Assembly: GCA_963578825.1 (NCBI GenBank)
Contig: CAUZDW010000041.1
Span: forward strand, 1 to 33,963
Direction of reading: 5' to 3'
Length of the DNA stretch: 33,963 bases
From: JAJDNS01 sp963578825
GTDB taxonomy: Bacteria > Acidobacteriota > Vicinamibacteria > Fen-336
Under the pieces are notes generated by a model. The model was not told where the DNA came from. It saw only the letters and a list, made by a program, of their open reading frames with translations, and did no database searches. Below, piece by piece: positions 24,852-33,011 of this stretch (positions are counted from its first letter, which is position 1; each line of letters opens with the position of its first letter). The position numbers were made by a program, and so were the translations under genes.

Positions 24852-24881
24852 TTGACTTGCCGGAGGACGGGCGCCTAGGCT
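24852..24881 (+). promoter_or_regulatory. Candidate promoter for the PD40-like lipoprotein, possibly leaderless
   Basis: TTGACT (24852-24857), an 18-nt spacer and TAGGCT (24876-24881). The -35 box is five of six, the -10 box only three of six. Transcription would begin at about 24888, the A of the first ATG. No ribosome-binding site exists upstream of the start. Confidence 0.5.
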
Positions 24882-24887
24882 CGTTTG

Positions 24888-25916
24888 ATGATGCGTTATC
24901 GTGGGCTCCTTGCCGTGCTTCTCGTCGCCTTTGCGCCCGGCTGCTCGGATGACCAGTCGAATCCCTTCGGCGAGTTCTCTTTGTCCCGGCCTCCGAACGA
25001 CGACGCGGTGATCATCTACGCGAGCGGAGCGTGGACCGAGGAGACCGGGCAGCCGCGCGAGCTGTTCGCTGTGAATGCCGACGGCACCGAGGTCCAACGG
25101 CTGACGACCTGCACCGAGCTGGCCGAGTCCTGCGACTACCTCGAAGTGGCACCGTCCTCGAATCGCGACCGCATCATCGCGGTGCGGGGCGCCGTCGGAG
25201 GGGATCCCCTCGCCAGCGCGCTCTTCTTCGTCGATCTCGGACGGTCCGTCGAGACGATCATCGCGCCGGCCCGGCGGGTCCAGGGCACCGACTGGGCAAT
25301 CGACGACTCCTTCGTCGTCTTCACCGCCGACGAACCGGAGAACCTCTTCTTCTCCCGACCCAACGGCGACGAGCTGCGCCCCCTCACCCAGAGCCCTGAA
25401 CTGCGTAGGCGAAGCCCCCGCATCGACCGGTCGCTACAAGGCGTGGCCCTCGCGGTTCTGGACGCGACCCCGGGCAAGAGTGTCGTCGGTCTCTTTCTGA
25501 GCTCGGACGACTCCGTGCTCCCGGTCACAACCGGTGGGCCCGGCGTCGAGGTCCTGCCGGGGACGCCCTACATCGTCGGCTCCGACGCGAGCCCCGCTTT
25601 CGCACCAGACAGCCAGCAGATCGTGTTCCGGCGCCTCACTGGGACGGGCAACGGGGGACTCGGCACCTGGGACCTGTACACGATCCGGACCGACGAAGTC
25701 CTGCCCGAACCCGCCCTTCTCGTCGGTGGCGGGGACGTCTACCGGGGCCCACCCGACTGGAGCGAGGCGGGCATCGTCTTCGTGGAGACGAACAGTGCCT
25801 CGAGCGAGTCGCGCCTGGTGGTGATCCAACCCGACGGGAGCGGCCGCCTGGTCCTCCACTCCGAGGACGCCGGCTACCGCATGGGCTCACCGCGCTGGCT
25901 GCGGCCGGTCCAGTAG
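24888..25916 (+). CDS. Putative lipoprotein with TolB/PD40-like repeats
   Basis: About 342 residues. The N-terminus MMRYRGLLAVLLVAFAPGC ends in a lipobox-like APGC with Cys19. The mature part has several TolB/PD40-type blade motifs: ELFAVNADGTEVQRLT near 58, NLFFSRPNGDELRPLT near 150, DASPAFAPDSQQIVFRRLT near 225, and RLVVIQPDGSGRLVLHS near the end. A beta-propeller at the membrane surface is likely. TTG 24885 is also in frame, but ATG 24888 (or 24891) sits at the predicted transcript start. It is a single-gene unit. Its substrate or partner is unknown. Confidence 0.82.
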   Translation: MMRYRGLLAVLLVAFAPGCSDDQSNPFGEFSLSRPPNDDAVIIYASGAWTEETGQPRELFAVNADGTEVQRLTTCTELAESCDYLEVAPSSNRDRIIAVRGAVGGDPLASALFFVDLGRSVETIIAPARRVQGTDWAIDDSFVVFTADEPENLFFSRPNGDELRPLTQSPELRRRSPRIDRSLQGVALAVLDATPGKSVVGLFLSSDDSVLPVTTGGPGVEVLPGTPYIVGSDASPAFAPDSQQIVFRRLTGTGNGGLGTWDLYTIRTDEVLPEPALLVGGGDVYRGPPDWSEAGIVFVETNSASSESRLVVIQPDGSGRLVLHSEDAGYRMGSPRWLRPVQ

Positions 25917-26083
25917 GTCCCGCGGGAGGGACGCTGGACAGGGGGGCGGGGTTGCTCCTTCCGGAACGGGCGGGAGAGTTCGGCGCTGGTGCGGGGGATG
26001 CGGGAACGGCGGGCAACCCGGGGATAGGGGACGCGAACGACGAGGCCCGCGCGTCGGGCTTTGGGGCGCGCGATGAGCGTGGC

Positions 26084-26111
26084 CTGAATGACGGCCAAGG
26101 GTGGCATTCAG
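26084..26111. terminator. Bulged stem-loop past the small membrane-protein pair
   Basis: CTGAAT (26084-26089) pairs with ATTCAG (26106-26111), and the inner GCCA/TGGC pairs around AGGG, with a 4-nt bulge. It begins five bases beyond the stop of the minus-strand gene and could also serve the convergent lipoprotein gene. The rest of 25917-26115 is G-rich with no gene that I can support. No T-tract is present. Confidence 0.3.
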
Positions 26112-26115
26112 CCCA

Positions 26116-26289
26116 CTATTGGGGAAACGGGTTCGTCAGCCAGCCGATCACCAGGGTCGAGACCACGAACGCCGCGAACGCGAAGGCGCCGAAGCGCACC
26201 CGTTCGCGGGTCGTGTCGCGGAGCAGGAGCGCAAAGACCGTCGAGACCAGCGCCGAGAACAGGATCAGCGTCACGAGGTGGCTGGGCAT
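26116..26289 (-). CDS. Small two-helix membrane protein
   Basis: A 57-residue protein with two hydrophobic segments: residues about 4-23 (HLVTLILFSALVSTVFALLL) and about 34-53 (FGAFAFAAFVVSTLVIGWL), joined by a basic loop (RDTTRERVR). ATG 26289 shares a base with the stop of the upstream gene (TGATG), so translation is probably coupled. No family is recognised. The paired hydrophobic segments and coupling argue against a chance frame. Confidence 0.7.
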   Translation of the reverse strand: MPSHLVTLILFSALVSTVFALLLRDTTRERVRFGAFAFAAFVVSTLVIGWLTNPFPQ

Positions 26290-26699
26290 CAGCGCTTGTA
26301 TCCCCGGGCGATGTCCAGAGCGTCGAGGATCACCAGGATGTTGAGAAGCCCACCTACCGCGGTGAACGTGTTCCCGTACTCGTAGGAGACGGACGTCACG
26401 ACACCGGCCTCGAAGCCCAGGGCCCGGGCCAGGAAGTACGGTGCGCCGATCCCCATCTGGGCCGCGCTGAAGAGAAGCGCCAGGGGATCCTCCAGGCCAA
26501 GGTGAAGCTGGAGCCGCGAGTCCATGGCCACGCCAAGGACGAACAGAGCCAGGATCGCCCCCATGAGGATCAGGGCCTTGCCCCTTCGGCGCAGATACAG
26601 GTGGCCGAGGCCTGGCCAGACCCAGGCCAGGAGGCCCGCGGCGACCGTACGCGACGAGTCGCGGGGAGCGGTGGCGGCATCGTCGTGGAGCAAGATCAT
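26289..26699 (-). CDS. TM2-like small membrane protein
   Basis: About 136 residues from ATG 26699; a TTG at 26738 would give 149. The first hydrophobic hairpin, AGLLAWVWPGLGHLYLRRRGKALILM, has the TM2-domain pattern (WPGLGHLYLR, then a small basic turn). Two further hydrophobic stretches follow (about 70-90 and 112-130, FTAVGGLLNILVILDAL), ending in ARGYKR. It may belong to the DUF6677 group described from Acidobacteriota, but I cannot confirm that. It is divergent from the S55 protease gene and coupled to the 57-residue protein. Function unknown. Confidence 0.75.
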   Translation of the reverse strand: MILLHDDAATAPRDSSRTVAAGLLAWVWPGLGHLYLRRRGKALILMGAILALFVLGVAMDSRLQLHLGLEDPLALLFSAAQMGIGAPYFLARALGFEAGVVTSVSYEYGNTFTAVGGLLNILVILDALDIARGYKR

Positions 26700-26745
26700 C
26701 TCCTCGGTGGATTGGGTGGGACTCGTCGTGCGGCCCAACCGACGG

Positions 26746-26775
26746 ATCGTAACGGCGGGCCCCCGATGGGGTCAA
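26746..26775 (-). promoter_or_regulatory. Candidate promoter for the TM2-like/two-helix pair
   Basis: On the minus strand, TTGACC (26775-26770), an 18-nt spacer and TACGAT (26751-26746), five and four of six. It is back to back with the protease promoter, the two -35 boxes being 17 bases apart. Transcription would start about 26739, right beside the TTG codon at 26738. Confidence 0.5.
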
Positions 26776-26792
26776 GACGCGCCGACGCCCGA

Positions 26793-26822
26793 TTGACGCT
26801 CCCCCGAGGCGGCACCTAACAT
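26793..26822 (+). promoter_or_regulatory. Candidate promoter for the S55 protease operon, possibly leaderless
   Basis: TTGACG (26793-26798), an 18-nt spacer and TAACAT (26817-26822), five and four of six. The predicted start, about 26829-26831, coincides with the ATG at 26831. TAGTAT at 26827 resembles a second -10 box but would start transcription inside the gene. Confidence 0.5.
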
Positions 26823-26830
26823 GGTCTAGT

Positions 26831-28663
26831 ATGCGTCATCGCTGGTTCTCGAACGTCGTTCTCGCGATTCCCCTCGCGTGTGCGAGCGCGGGGGCAGGCG
26901 AGCTGCTGGATCTCGATGATGTCCGCCCCGGAATGAAGGGCACCGGTCGGACGGTCTTCGAAGGGGCCCGGATCGACGAGTTCGACGTTCGGATCCTGGG
27001 CGTGCTCCACAACGCCATCGGCCCAAAGCAGAGCATGATCCTGGCCCGGCTGGAAGGTGGGCCCCTGGCAGAGACGGGCGTCATCGCCGGCATGAGCGGC
27101 AGCCCGGTCTTCATCGACGGCAAGCTCGTGGGTGCTGTGGCATACGCGTTCCCCTTCGGCAAGGAGGCCATCGCGGGGATCACGCCGATCGCCGAGATGC
27201 TCGAAGCCACCCGCGTCCAGACACCCCGGGCCGCCTCGGCCCGATTCCCTCAAGCCCTCGGCCCCGGAGGGCTCGCCGCGCCTCTCGACCGCGAAGCGGT
27301 CGCCGCCATCTTCGCGCGACCGCGTCGGGCGATCGTGCCGGGGGCCTTCCGTGGCGAGGCTCTCCCGTCACGCCTCGCCGGCGCGGCGCTCACTCCCCTG
27401 GCCGTCCCCCTCGTTTTCTCCGGATTCGACCCCGCGACCTTCGAGTGGGTGAGGGATCTGTTCTCGTCCATGGGCTTCACCCCGATTCTCGGATCGGGAG
27501 CCGCGAGCTCGGACGCGCTCGGGCCTCTCCCCGACGTGGAGCCCGGAGCCGCGGTGGGCGTCTCGCTCATCGAGGGCGACCTGGAGCTCTCCGCCACGGG
27601 AACCATCACCCACATCGACCAGGGCCGCGTCTACGCCTTCGGTCACCCGTTCTACAACCTCGGACCCATCCGGTTCCCCATGAAGAAGGCGTACGTCTAC
27701 TCGGTCTTCCCCAGCGTCCAGAGCTCATGGAAGATCGCGGCGGTGGGCGAGTCGATCGGGACCGTGGAGCAGGACCGGACGACGGCGATTGCCGGCCGAC
27801 TGGGGGCACCTCCCCCGATGATCGACACACGGGTGACCCTCCTCTCGCCACGGAGCGGCGAGAGGACGTTCCGCTTCCGTCTGGTCAAGGACGAGCTGTT
27901 CACCCCCGTGCTCGCCTACGTGTCGGTGCTCTCGGTCCTCCAGGGACACGAGCGTGCCTTCGGCACCACGACCCTCCGCCTCGACGCTCGACTGACCCTC
28001 GAGGGCGGGCGGGAGATCCGGGTGCAGGACCTCTTTGCCGCGGCCCAGCCGGCGCAGAGGGCCGCGGCCCTCCTGGCCGGCCCGCTGGCGCTCCTGGCCG
28101 CCAACGATTTCCAGCACGTCGCGGTCGACGCGATCGACATCGCGGTGGTGGCGGAAGAAGAGAACCGCAGCGCCACCATCGTGCGGGCCTGGGCGGAACA
28201 TGGCACCCGCCTCAAGCCGGGCGCCACCGGGAGCGTGAAGATCGTTCTCCGGACCCATCGCGGCGGCTTCGTCACACACTCGCTGCCGCTGCCCATTCCG
28301 GTGAGCGCACCGCCAGGCACTTACGATCTCCTCGTGGGCGATGCAGCGACCTTCAATGCTCTCGAGCAGCGCGAGATGCAGCAGGCCTTCGTTCCACGGG
28401 ATCTGGGACAGCTTCTCCGGGCACTGAACGAGCTGCGCTCGGGAAACCGGGTCTACGCCCGTCTCACGCGGCCCGGGCAGGGCGCGATCGTCGGCGGGAC
28501 CTACCTCCCCGGGCTGCCCGCATCGGTTCTCTCGGTGCTCCGTGCGCCCGGGCAGGGCGGCAGCGTCGTCCCGCTGCGCACGACACCGGTGTGGACCGGA
28601 CACGTGAGCACCGACCACGCGGTCTCCGGAGCGCGCCGACTCAGAATCGACGTGGAGCACTGA
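26831..28663 (+). CDS. SpoIVB-type peptidase S55 domain protein, circularly permuted
   Basis: A 610-residue exported protein; the signal peptide probably ends near Ala20-Ala22 (ACASAGAG). The nucleophile motif GMSGSP is at 87-92 (likely Ser89), preceded by RIDEFDVRILGVL and followed by DGKLVGAVAYAF. The His-containing strand pair ATGTITHIDQGRVYAFGHPF (His272) comes after it. In SpoIVB the His segment precedes the Ser segment, so the catalytic domain looks circularly permuted. The rest (about 300-610) is a beta-rich region without clear family. It lies upstream of a propeller protein and a GT9 enzyme. The substrate is unknown; sporulation is not implied, since no spore genes are here. Confidence 0.88.
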   Translation: MRHRWFSNVVLAIPLACASAGAGELLDLDDVRPGMKGTGRTVFEGARIDEFDVRILGVLHNAIGPKQSMILARLEGGPLAETGVIAGMSGSPVFIDGKLVGAVAYAFPFGKEAIAGITPIAEMLEATRVQTPRAASARFPQALGPGGLAAPLDREAVAAIFARPRRAIVPGAFRGEALPSRLAGAALTPLAVPLVFSGFDPATFEWVRDLFSSMGFTPILGSGAASSDALGPLPDVEPGAAVGVSLIEGDLELSATGTITHIDQGRVYAFGHPFYNLGPIRFPMKKAYVYSVFPSVQSSWKIAAVGESIGTVEQDRTTAIAGRLGAPPPMIDTRVTLLSPRSGERTFRFRLVKDELFTPVLAYVSVLSVLQGHERAFGTTTLRLDARLTLEGGREIRVQDLFAAAQPAQRAAALLAGPLALLAANDFQHVAVDAIDIAVVAEEENRSATIVRAWAEHGTRLKPGATGSVKIVLRTHRGGFVTHSLPLPIPVSAPPGTYDLLVGDAATFNALEQREMQQAFVPRDLGQLLRALNELRSGNRVYARLTRPGQGAIVGGTYLPGLPASVLSVLRAPGQGGSVVPLRTTPVWTGHVSTDHAVSGARRLRIDVEH

Positions 28664-28692
28664 GACCGCCCCAACGCCTCGGAGGACCATCC

Positions 28693-30888
28693 ATGACTCG
28701 CCCTGCCGCGCTCGTCGTAGCCCTCGTCGTGGCCCTGGCCTTGCCCGCGCTTGCGGCGGCACCCCGGTTCTGGCGCTTCGAGGGCACCTCCGTCTTCCTG
28801 AAGGGTGAGCTCGAGAGCCTCTCGGTCGATTCCGAGGCTCGCCTTCGGCTGGGACCCGCCGTGGGGACCCTCTTCGATCCGGAGACCCCCACCGCCTGGT
28901 GCGTTGCACGAGGCCATGAAGGTGTCTTCTATGTCGGCACCGGAAACGACGGTCGTCTCTTTCGAGTGGAGGGCGACCAGGGACGGGTGGTCTTCGACGC
29001 CGAGGAGCTGGAGTTGCACGCGGTGGCGGTCGGATCCGACGGGACGGTCTACGCCGCGACCTCGCCCGAGGGCGCGGTGTATGCCATCGACAGCGACGGA
29101 GAGGCCCGACGCTTCTTCGATCCTTCCGAGACCTACATCTGGGCCCTGGCCTTCGACGGCTCGGGGAATCTCGTGGTGGCGACAGGCGCCGAGGGCCGTG
29201 TCTACCGCGTCGGACCGGACGGGACGTCCACGACGCTTCTCAGCTCATCCGACGCCCATGTACTGTCCCTCGCCGTCGACAGCGCCGGCCGTGTCTACGC
29301 GGGCAGCTCGCCCGGGGGCGTGGTGTATCGGATCGACGCCGAGGGCCAGGTGTTCGTTCTCCTGGACTCGCCGTTTTCGGAGATCAAGGCGTTGGCCGTC
29401 GCTGCAGACGGCGGGCTCTACGCCGGCGCCGTCAACGGCGAAGGAGCGACGCCCCCGCCGCCGAGTCTCCCGGCCGCACCCATTCCGGGCCAGGCCGTTC
29501 CGACGGCTCAAGTCACGGTGTCGGAGGCCTTCGCACCGATCACTCCTCTGGCTCCGCCCCCCGTCGTCAGCGCTGTCCCCTCCACCGCCACGCCACGAGG
29601 CGCCGTCCTCCGCATCGACCCGGACGGCACCGTCGAGACGCTCTGGAGCTCGGCCGATGACGTGCCGCACGCCATCGCGCCGGCGGAGGATGGCGTTCTG
29701 GTCGGCACGGGTGATTCCGGCAAGGTCTACCGCGTGACCCGAAGCGGCGCCTGGGCCCTCATCGCGACTCTCTCTGCAGATCAAGTCACCGGCATCTCGA
29801 CCCACGCAGGGGAGCCGGCGGCCCTCGTGACCTCGAACCCGGCGCGGCTCCACACGCTCTCTCGGCACACCGCGGCGGAGGGCACCTTCGTCTCGGAGGT
29901 GAAGGACGCCGAGGCGGTTTCCACGTGGGGGCGCCTTCGCTGGGAGGGACGAGCGCCGGCCGGAACGAGCGTGCGTCTGGAGACCAGGTCCGGAAACACG
30001 TCCCGACCCGACACGACGTGGGGCCCCTGGACGGAGGGGGAGGTGGGCGCTCGGGGCGCCCCGATCAAGAGCGAGAGCTCCCGGTTCCTGCAAGTTCGCG
30101 TCACGCTGGCCGGGAAGGACGGCGCCACTCCCGAGGTCGAGGCCCTCTCCGCGGCCTACCTCCAGAGGAACCTGCGACCCCGGGTCACGTCCATCACCGT
30201 GCATCCCCCGGGCGAGGTCTTCCAGAAGCCGATCGCGGTCACCGGGGAGCCGGAGGTGCTCGGGCTCGATCCGGACCCGCTCGGCGAGCGAAGCAGTCCC
30301 CCAGCCCCTGGTGCTCCTGCCGTGACAGCCTTCAGCCGCAAGTTCCAGCGGAGGGGCCTGCAGACCATCGTTTGGAACGCCGAGGACTCGAACGGCGACG
30401 CGCTGGTCTACGGGGTGGCCTACCGTGCCCTCGGCGACCAGCAGTGGCGCGTCCTCCGAAGGGGCGTCGCGGACCCGGTGCTCGCCTGGGACACCACCGC
30501 CATGCCCGACGGCCGCTACCTCGTCAGGGTGACCGCCTCCGACGCGCCGGACAATCCGCCTGCGCTCGCCCTGGCCGGAGACAAGGACAGCGCCTCCTTC
30601 GAGGTCGACAACTCCCCGCCCACCCTGCGTGCCTCCCTCGCCCCTGGCACCCGGGACAGGATTCGTGCGACCGCCCAGGACAGCGGCAGCCGGATTCGCC
30701 GCCTGGAGTTCTCACTCGACGCCGGTCGATGGCAGGAGGCCCATCCCGTCGACGGCATCAACGATTCCACCGAAGAGACTTACGAGTTCAGCGTCCAGAC
30801 GAGCACGTCCCCCGGGCCGCACGTGGTCGTGCTTCGCGTCTCCGACTGGCTGGGCAACGTCGCCACCGGTCGCGTCGACGTGCCCTGA
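28693..30888 (+). CDS. Secreted beta-propeller protein with C-terminal Ig/FN3-like domains
   Basis: 731 residues from ATG 28693, with GGAGGA six bases upstream; longer frames through the protease gene are shadows. Signal peptide at 1-22 (VVALVVALALPALAAA). About 60-250 are propeller-type repeats of some 40 residues (GTVYAATSPEGAVYAIDSDG, GNLVVATGAEGRVYRVGPDG, GRVYAGSSPGGVVYRIDAEG). A Pro/Ala-rich insert (about 252-302) separates them from one more blade (303-350). Residues about 400-500 and 560-731 look like Ig or fibronectin-type beta domains (PDGRYLVRVTASD; HVVVLRVSDWLGNVATG). Probably periplasmic or surface-exposed. It could be a structural partner or substrate of the neighbouring protease, but this is only context. 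Confidence 0.85.
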   Translation: MTRPAALVVALVVALALPALAAAPRFWRFEGTSVFLKGELESLSVDSEARLRLGPAVGTLFDPETPTAWCVARGHEGVFYVGTGNDGRLFRVEGDQGRVVFDAEELELHAVAVGSDGTVYAATSPEGAVYAIDSDGEARRFFDPSETYIWALAFDGSGNLVVATGAEGRVYRVGPDGTSTTLLSSSDAHVLSLAVDSAGRVYAGSSPGGVVYRIDAEGQVFVLLDSPFSEIKALAVAADGGLYAGAVNGEGATPPPPSLPAAPIPGQAVPTAQVTVSEAFAPITPLAPPPVVSAVPSTATPRGAVLRIDPDGTVETLWSSADDVPHAIAPAEDGVLVGTGDSGKVYRVTRSGAWALIATLSADQVTGISTHAGEPAALVTSNPARLHTLSRHTAAEGTFVSEVKDAEAVSTWGRLRWEGRAPAGTSVRLETRSGNTSRPDTTWGPWTEGEVGARGAPIKSESSRFLQVRVTLAGKDGATPEVEALSAAYLQRNLRPRVTSITVHPPGEVFQKPIAVTGEPEVLGLDPDPLGERSSPPAPGAPAVTAFSRKFQRRGLQTIVWNAEDSNGDALVYGVAYRALGDQQWRVLRRGVADPVLAWDTTAMPDGRYLVRVTASDAPDNPPALALAGDKDSASFEVDNSPPTLRASLAPGTRDRIRATAQDSGSRIRRLEFSLDAGRWQEAHPVDGINDSTEETYEFSVQTSTSPGPHVVVLRVSDWLGNVATGRVDVP

Positions 30889-30899
30889 CTCGGGAGTCC

Positions 30900-31802
30900 A
30901 TGGAGGTCCTCCTCGTGCGCGCCGGCGCGCTCGGCGACGTCCTTCTTCTCCGCCGAACGGTGTTCGCTCTCCGTTCCGCTGGCCACCGCGTACGCCTGCT
31001 GGCCCCGGAAGGTCCGGGGCGCGTGCTCGTCGGCTCCGGACCCTCCGAGGTCGTCGCCCTCACGCCCCTCGACGGCCTCGATGTCGCCCGCTTCCTGGCG
31101 GGAGAGTCGGACTTCCCGCCGCTCATTGACGCCTTTCGCGCCGACGCCACCCTCGCCCTCACCGACAGCACCGACCTGATCGAAAAGATCCGTCCCTTCG
31201 CCGGACGCTTGTTTTCCCGAAGCCCCCACCCGAAGCCCGGACACCACGCTTCGATCTGGTTCGCAGCTCCGGTGCGTGCCCTCGGGGCCGATCCCACCCC
31301 GGAGCCCGCCCCCCTCGTCTTCTCACCTGAAGAGAAGGAGGCCGCCCGAAACGCCGCACCGTCTCTCCCTCAGCGCTTCCTCGCCGTCCATCCCGGCAGC
31401 GGATCGCCATGGAAGAACTGGCCCGCCGAGAGATTCGCGTCCTTCGTAAAGCAACGTGATGCCGCCGCCCCCTGGCTCCTCGTCATCGGCCCGGCAGACG
31501 AAACGGCGGCCTCCCCGCTCCTCGAGCTCCCGGGCGTCGTCCCGGTTCGAGACCTTCCCCTCCGCTCCCTGGGTGCCCTGCTCTCACAGGCCGGCCTCTA
31601 CCTGGGCAACGACTCCGGCATCACCCACCTCGCTGCCGCCACCGGCGCCCCCACCTTCGCCCTCTTCGGTCCTACCGACCCGGCCACCTGGTCGCCCCTG
31701 GGCCCCCGCGTCAAGGTCCTCCGCTCCCCCGACGCCACCATGACAGGCCTCGCCCTTGCCGTCGTCGCCAACGCCGCCAGACAGCTGCATCGCCGTTCAT
31801 AG
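30900..31802 (+). CDS. Glycosyltransferase family 9 (ADP-heptose:LPS heptosyltransferase-like)
   Basis: 300 residues from ATG 30900, with GGGAG five bases upstream. It has the GT-B layout of the family: N-terminal LVRAGALGDVLLLRRTVFALR, then AVHPGSGSPWKNWPAERF near 160, and GNDSGITHLAAATGAPTFALFGPTDPATW near 238, the donor-binding signature. Members add heptose or related sugars to the LPS core, and this fits an LPS-making cell. The exact sugar is not determined. It starts 11 bases after the propeller gene, so it is probably in the same transcript as the S55 protease. Confidence 0.88.
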   Translation: MEVLLVRAGALGDVLLLRRTVFALRSAGHRVRLLAPEGPGRVLVGSGPSEVVALTPLDGLDVARFLAGESDFPPLIDAFRADATLALTDSTDLIEKIRPFAGRLFSRSPHPKPGHHASIWFAAPVRALGADPTPEPAPLVFSPEEKEAARNAAPSLPQRFLAVHPGSGSPWKNWPAERFASFVKQRDAAAPWLLVIGPADETAASPLLELPGVVPVRDLPLRSLGALLSQAGLYLGNDSGITHLAAATGAPTFALFGPTDPATWSPLGPRVKVLRSPDATMTGLALAVVANAARQLHRRS

Positions 31803-31860
31803 CAGCGTCCGTCCTCTTCCTCAAAGCCTCGGTGTCGAGAAGTGGTCCGGCCCCGGCGGT

Positions 31861-32845
31861 TCACGGGGCGCTTCCGGTCACTGTCGGGCCGGGGCCAAAG
31901 ACGCCGAGGCGTCGGATCTTGGCGACGAGCGCCTGTCGCGCGATCCCGAGCTCGGCCGCCGCCGCCGTGCGCACGCCGTCGTGGCGATCCAGCACCCGAC
32001 GGACGTAGGCGCCCTCCCATTCGTCCCGGGCCGCACGGAGGTCGCCTCCTCCGACCTGGCCGCGCTGTCGAACTTCGGGCGAGAGGTGCGAGGGCTCCAC
32101 GACGACGCCGGCGGCCATCACCGCCACGCGCCTCATCTCCCTCTCGAGCTGCCTCACGTTGCCCGGCCAGCGGTATCGGGCGATTGCGGTCTCGGCCTCC
32201 CTGCCGAGCCCCGCGTCACACCGGCCCGCCGCCGCCCCGGCCGCCCGCTCCAGGAAGTGGCGGGCCAGAAAGAGGACATCTCCCCCCCCGCTCTCGCAGA
32301 CACGGGACGAGGATGCAATGGTCCTTGAGCCGGTACCACAGGTCCTCGCGGAAGCGACCCTGGCGAACTCGCTCGCCGAGGTCGACGTTGGTCGCGCTCA
32401 GGACACGCACGTCCGCGGGCCGCGCCGTGGTCTCGCCCAACCAGTGGTACTCGCCGTCGTCGAGGAACCGCAGCAGCATGGCCTGCGCCCGCGAGGTGAG
32501 CTCCGCCACCTCGTCGAGAAAGAGGGTCCCGTGCTCGGCCGCAGCAACGTAGCCCTCCCGGGCCAGATGTGCGCCCGTGAAGGCGCCCCGGGTGTGCCCG
32601 AAAAGCTCGGCCTCGACGAGCTCGTCGGAGAACCCGGCGGCGTTGAAGGACACGAGGGGCACCTGCGCCCTCGGCGAGATCGCGTGGAGCGCTCGCGCCA
32701 CCTGCTCCTTGCCCGTCCCCGTCTCCCCGTGAATGTGGATCCGCAGATCGGTTGGCCCCACCCGCGCAATCTCGTCTCGCAGGCTCTTCATGACCGTCGA
32801 TCGACCCAGGAGACCGCTGAGCGGTCCCGTAGCTTCGTTTGCCAT
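31861..32845 (-). pseudogene. PspF-sized sigma-54-dependent activator, frameshifted at a G8 tract
   Basis: From ATG 32845 (AGGAGGG ribosome-binding site) the frame encodes an AAA+ domain: Walker A GETGTGKE at 40-47, the sigma-54 contact loop GAFTGA at 87-92, and Walker B LFLDEV at 108-113. After LVPCLRERGG it shifts into an unrelated frame, ending at 32216. Removing one base from the eight-G run (32282-32289) restores GDVLFLARHFLERA, RWPGNVRQLEREM and a Fis-type helix-turn-helix (TAAAAELGIARQALVAKIRRLG), ending at 31861 with 327 residues, close to PspF (325). There is no receiver or GAF domain at the N-terminus. The shift may be a sequence error, a true mutation or phase variation. Confidence 0.85.
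32282..32289. repeat. Eight-base C/G homopolymer causing the frameshift
   Basis: Eight C on the plus strand (G8 in the activator mRNA) follow the CGAGAG codons. Seven would keep the AAA+ domain in frame with the downstream Fis domain. It is a typical site both for sequencing indels and for slipped-strand switching. Confidence 0.85.
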
Positions 32846-32972
32846 GGCGTCCCTCCTGTTTCTTCAGGCGACGTGGTCGCGTTCTCCGTGGAAGTGAATG
32901 GGAGACTACGCCCGGCGTTACCGTCAGCCCTGTCCCAATGTCACAGAATCGAAACCGTCACAAAGGCGACTC

Positions 32973-33002
32973 TTGACACGACTTCGGGGGCTGGTTCACG
33001 AT
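32973..33002 (+). promoter_or_regulatory. Candidate promoter for aroC
   Basis: A perfect TTGACA (32973-32978), an 18-nt spacer and CACGAT (32997-33002, three of six). The predicted start, about 33009, lies three bases before the aroC ATG. The rest of the 166-base divergent gap shows two TCACA copies 17 bases apart (32941, 32958) and nothing else I can support. Confidence 0.4.
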
Positions 33003-33011
33003 GCCCGCAGC

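Noticed and set aside
25917..26115. G-rich gap checked for a small RNA or gene
   Set aside because: No conserved start, promoter or RNA fold stands out apart from the weak stem-loop at 26084-26111.
27445..30888. An 1147-codon plus-strand frame for the propeller protein
   Set aside because: The upstream part overlaps the S55 protease gene in another frame; the signal peptide and ribosome-binding site place the start at 28693.
29925..31802. A 625-codon frame that would extend the GT9 enzyme upstream
   Set aside because: The extension overlaps the propeller gene; the GT9 fold begins at the ATG at 30900, with a clear ribosome-binding site.
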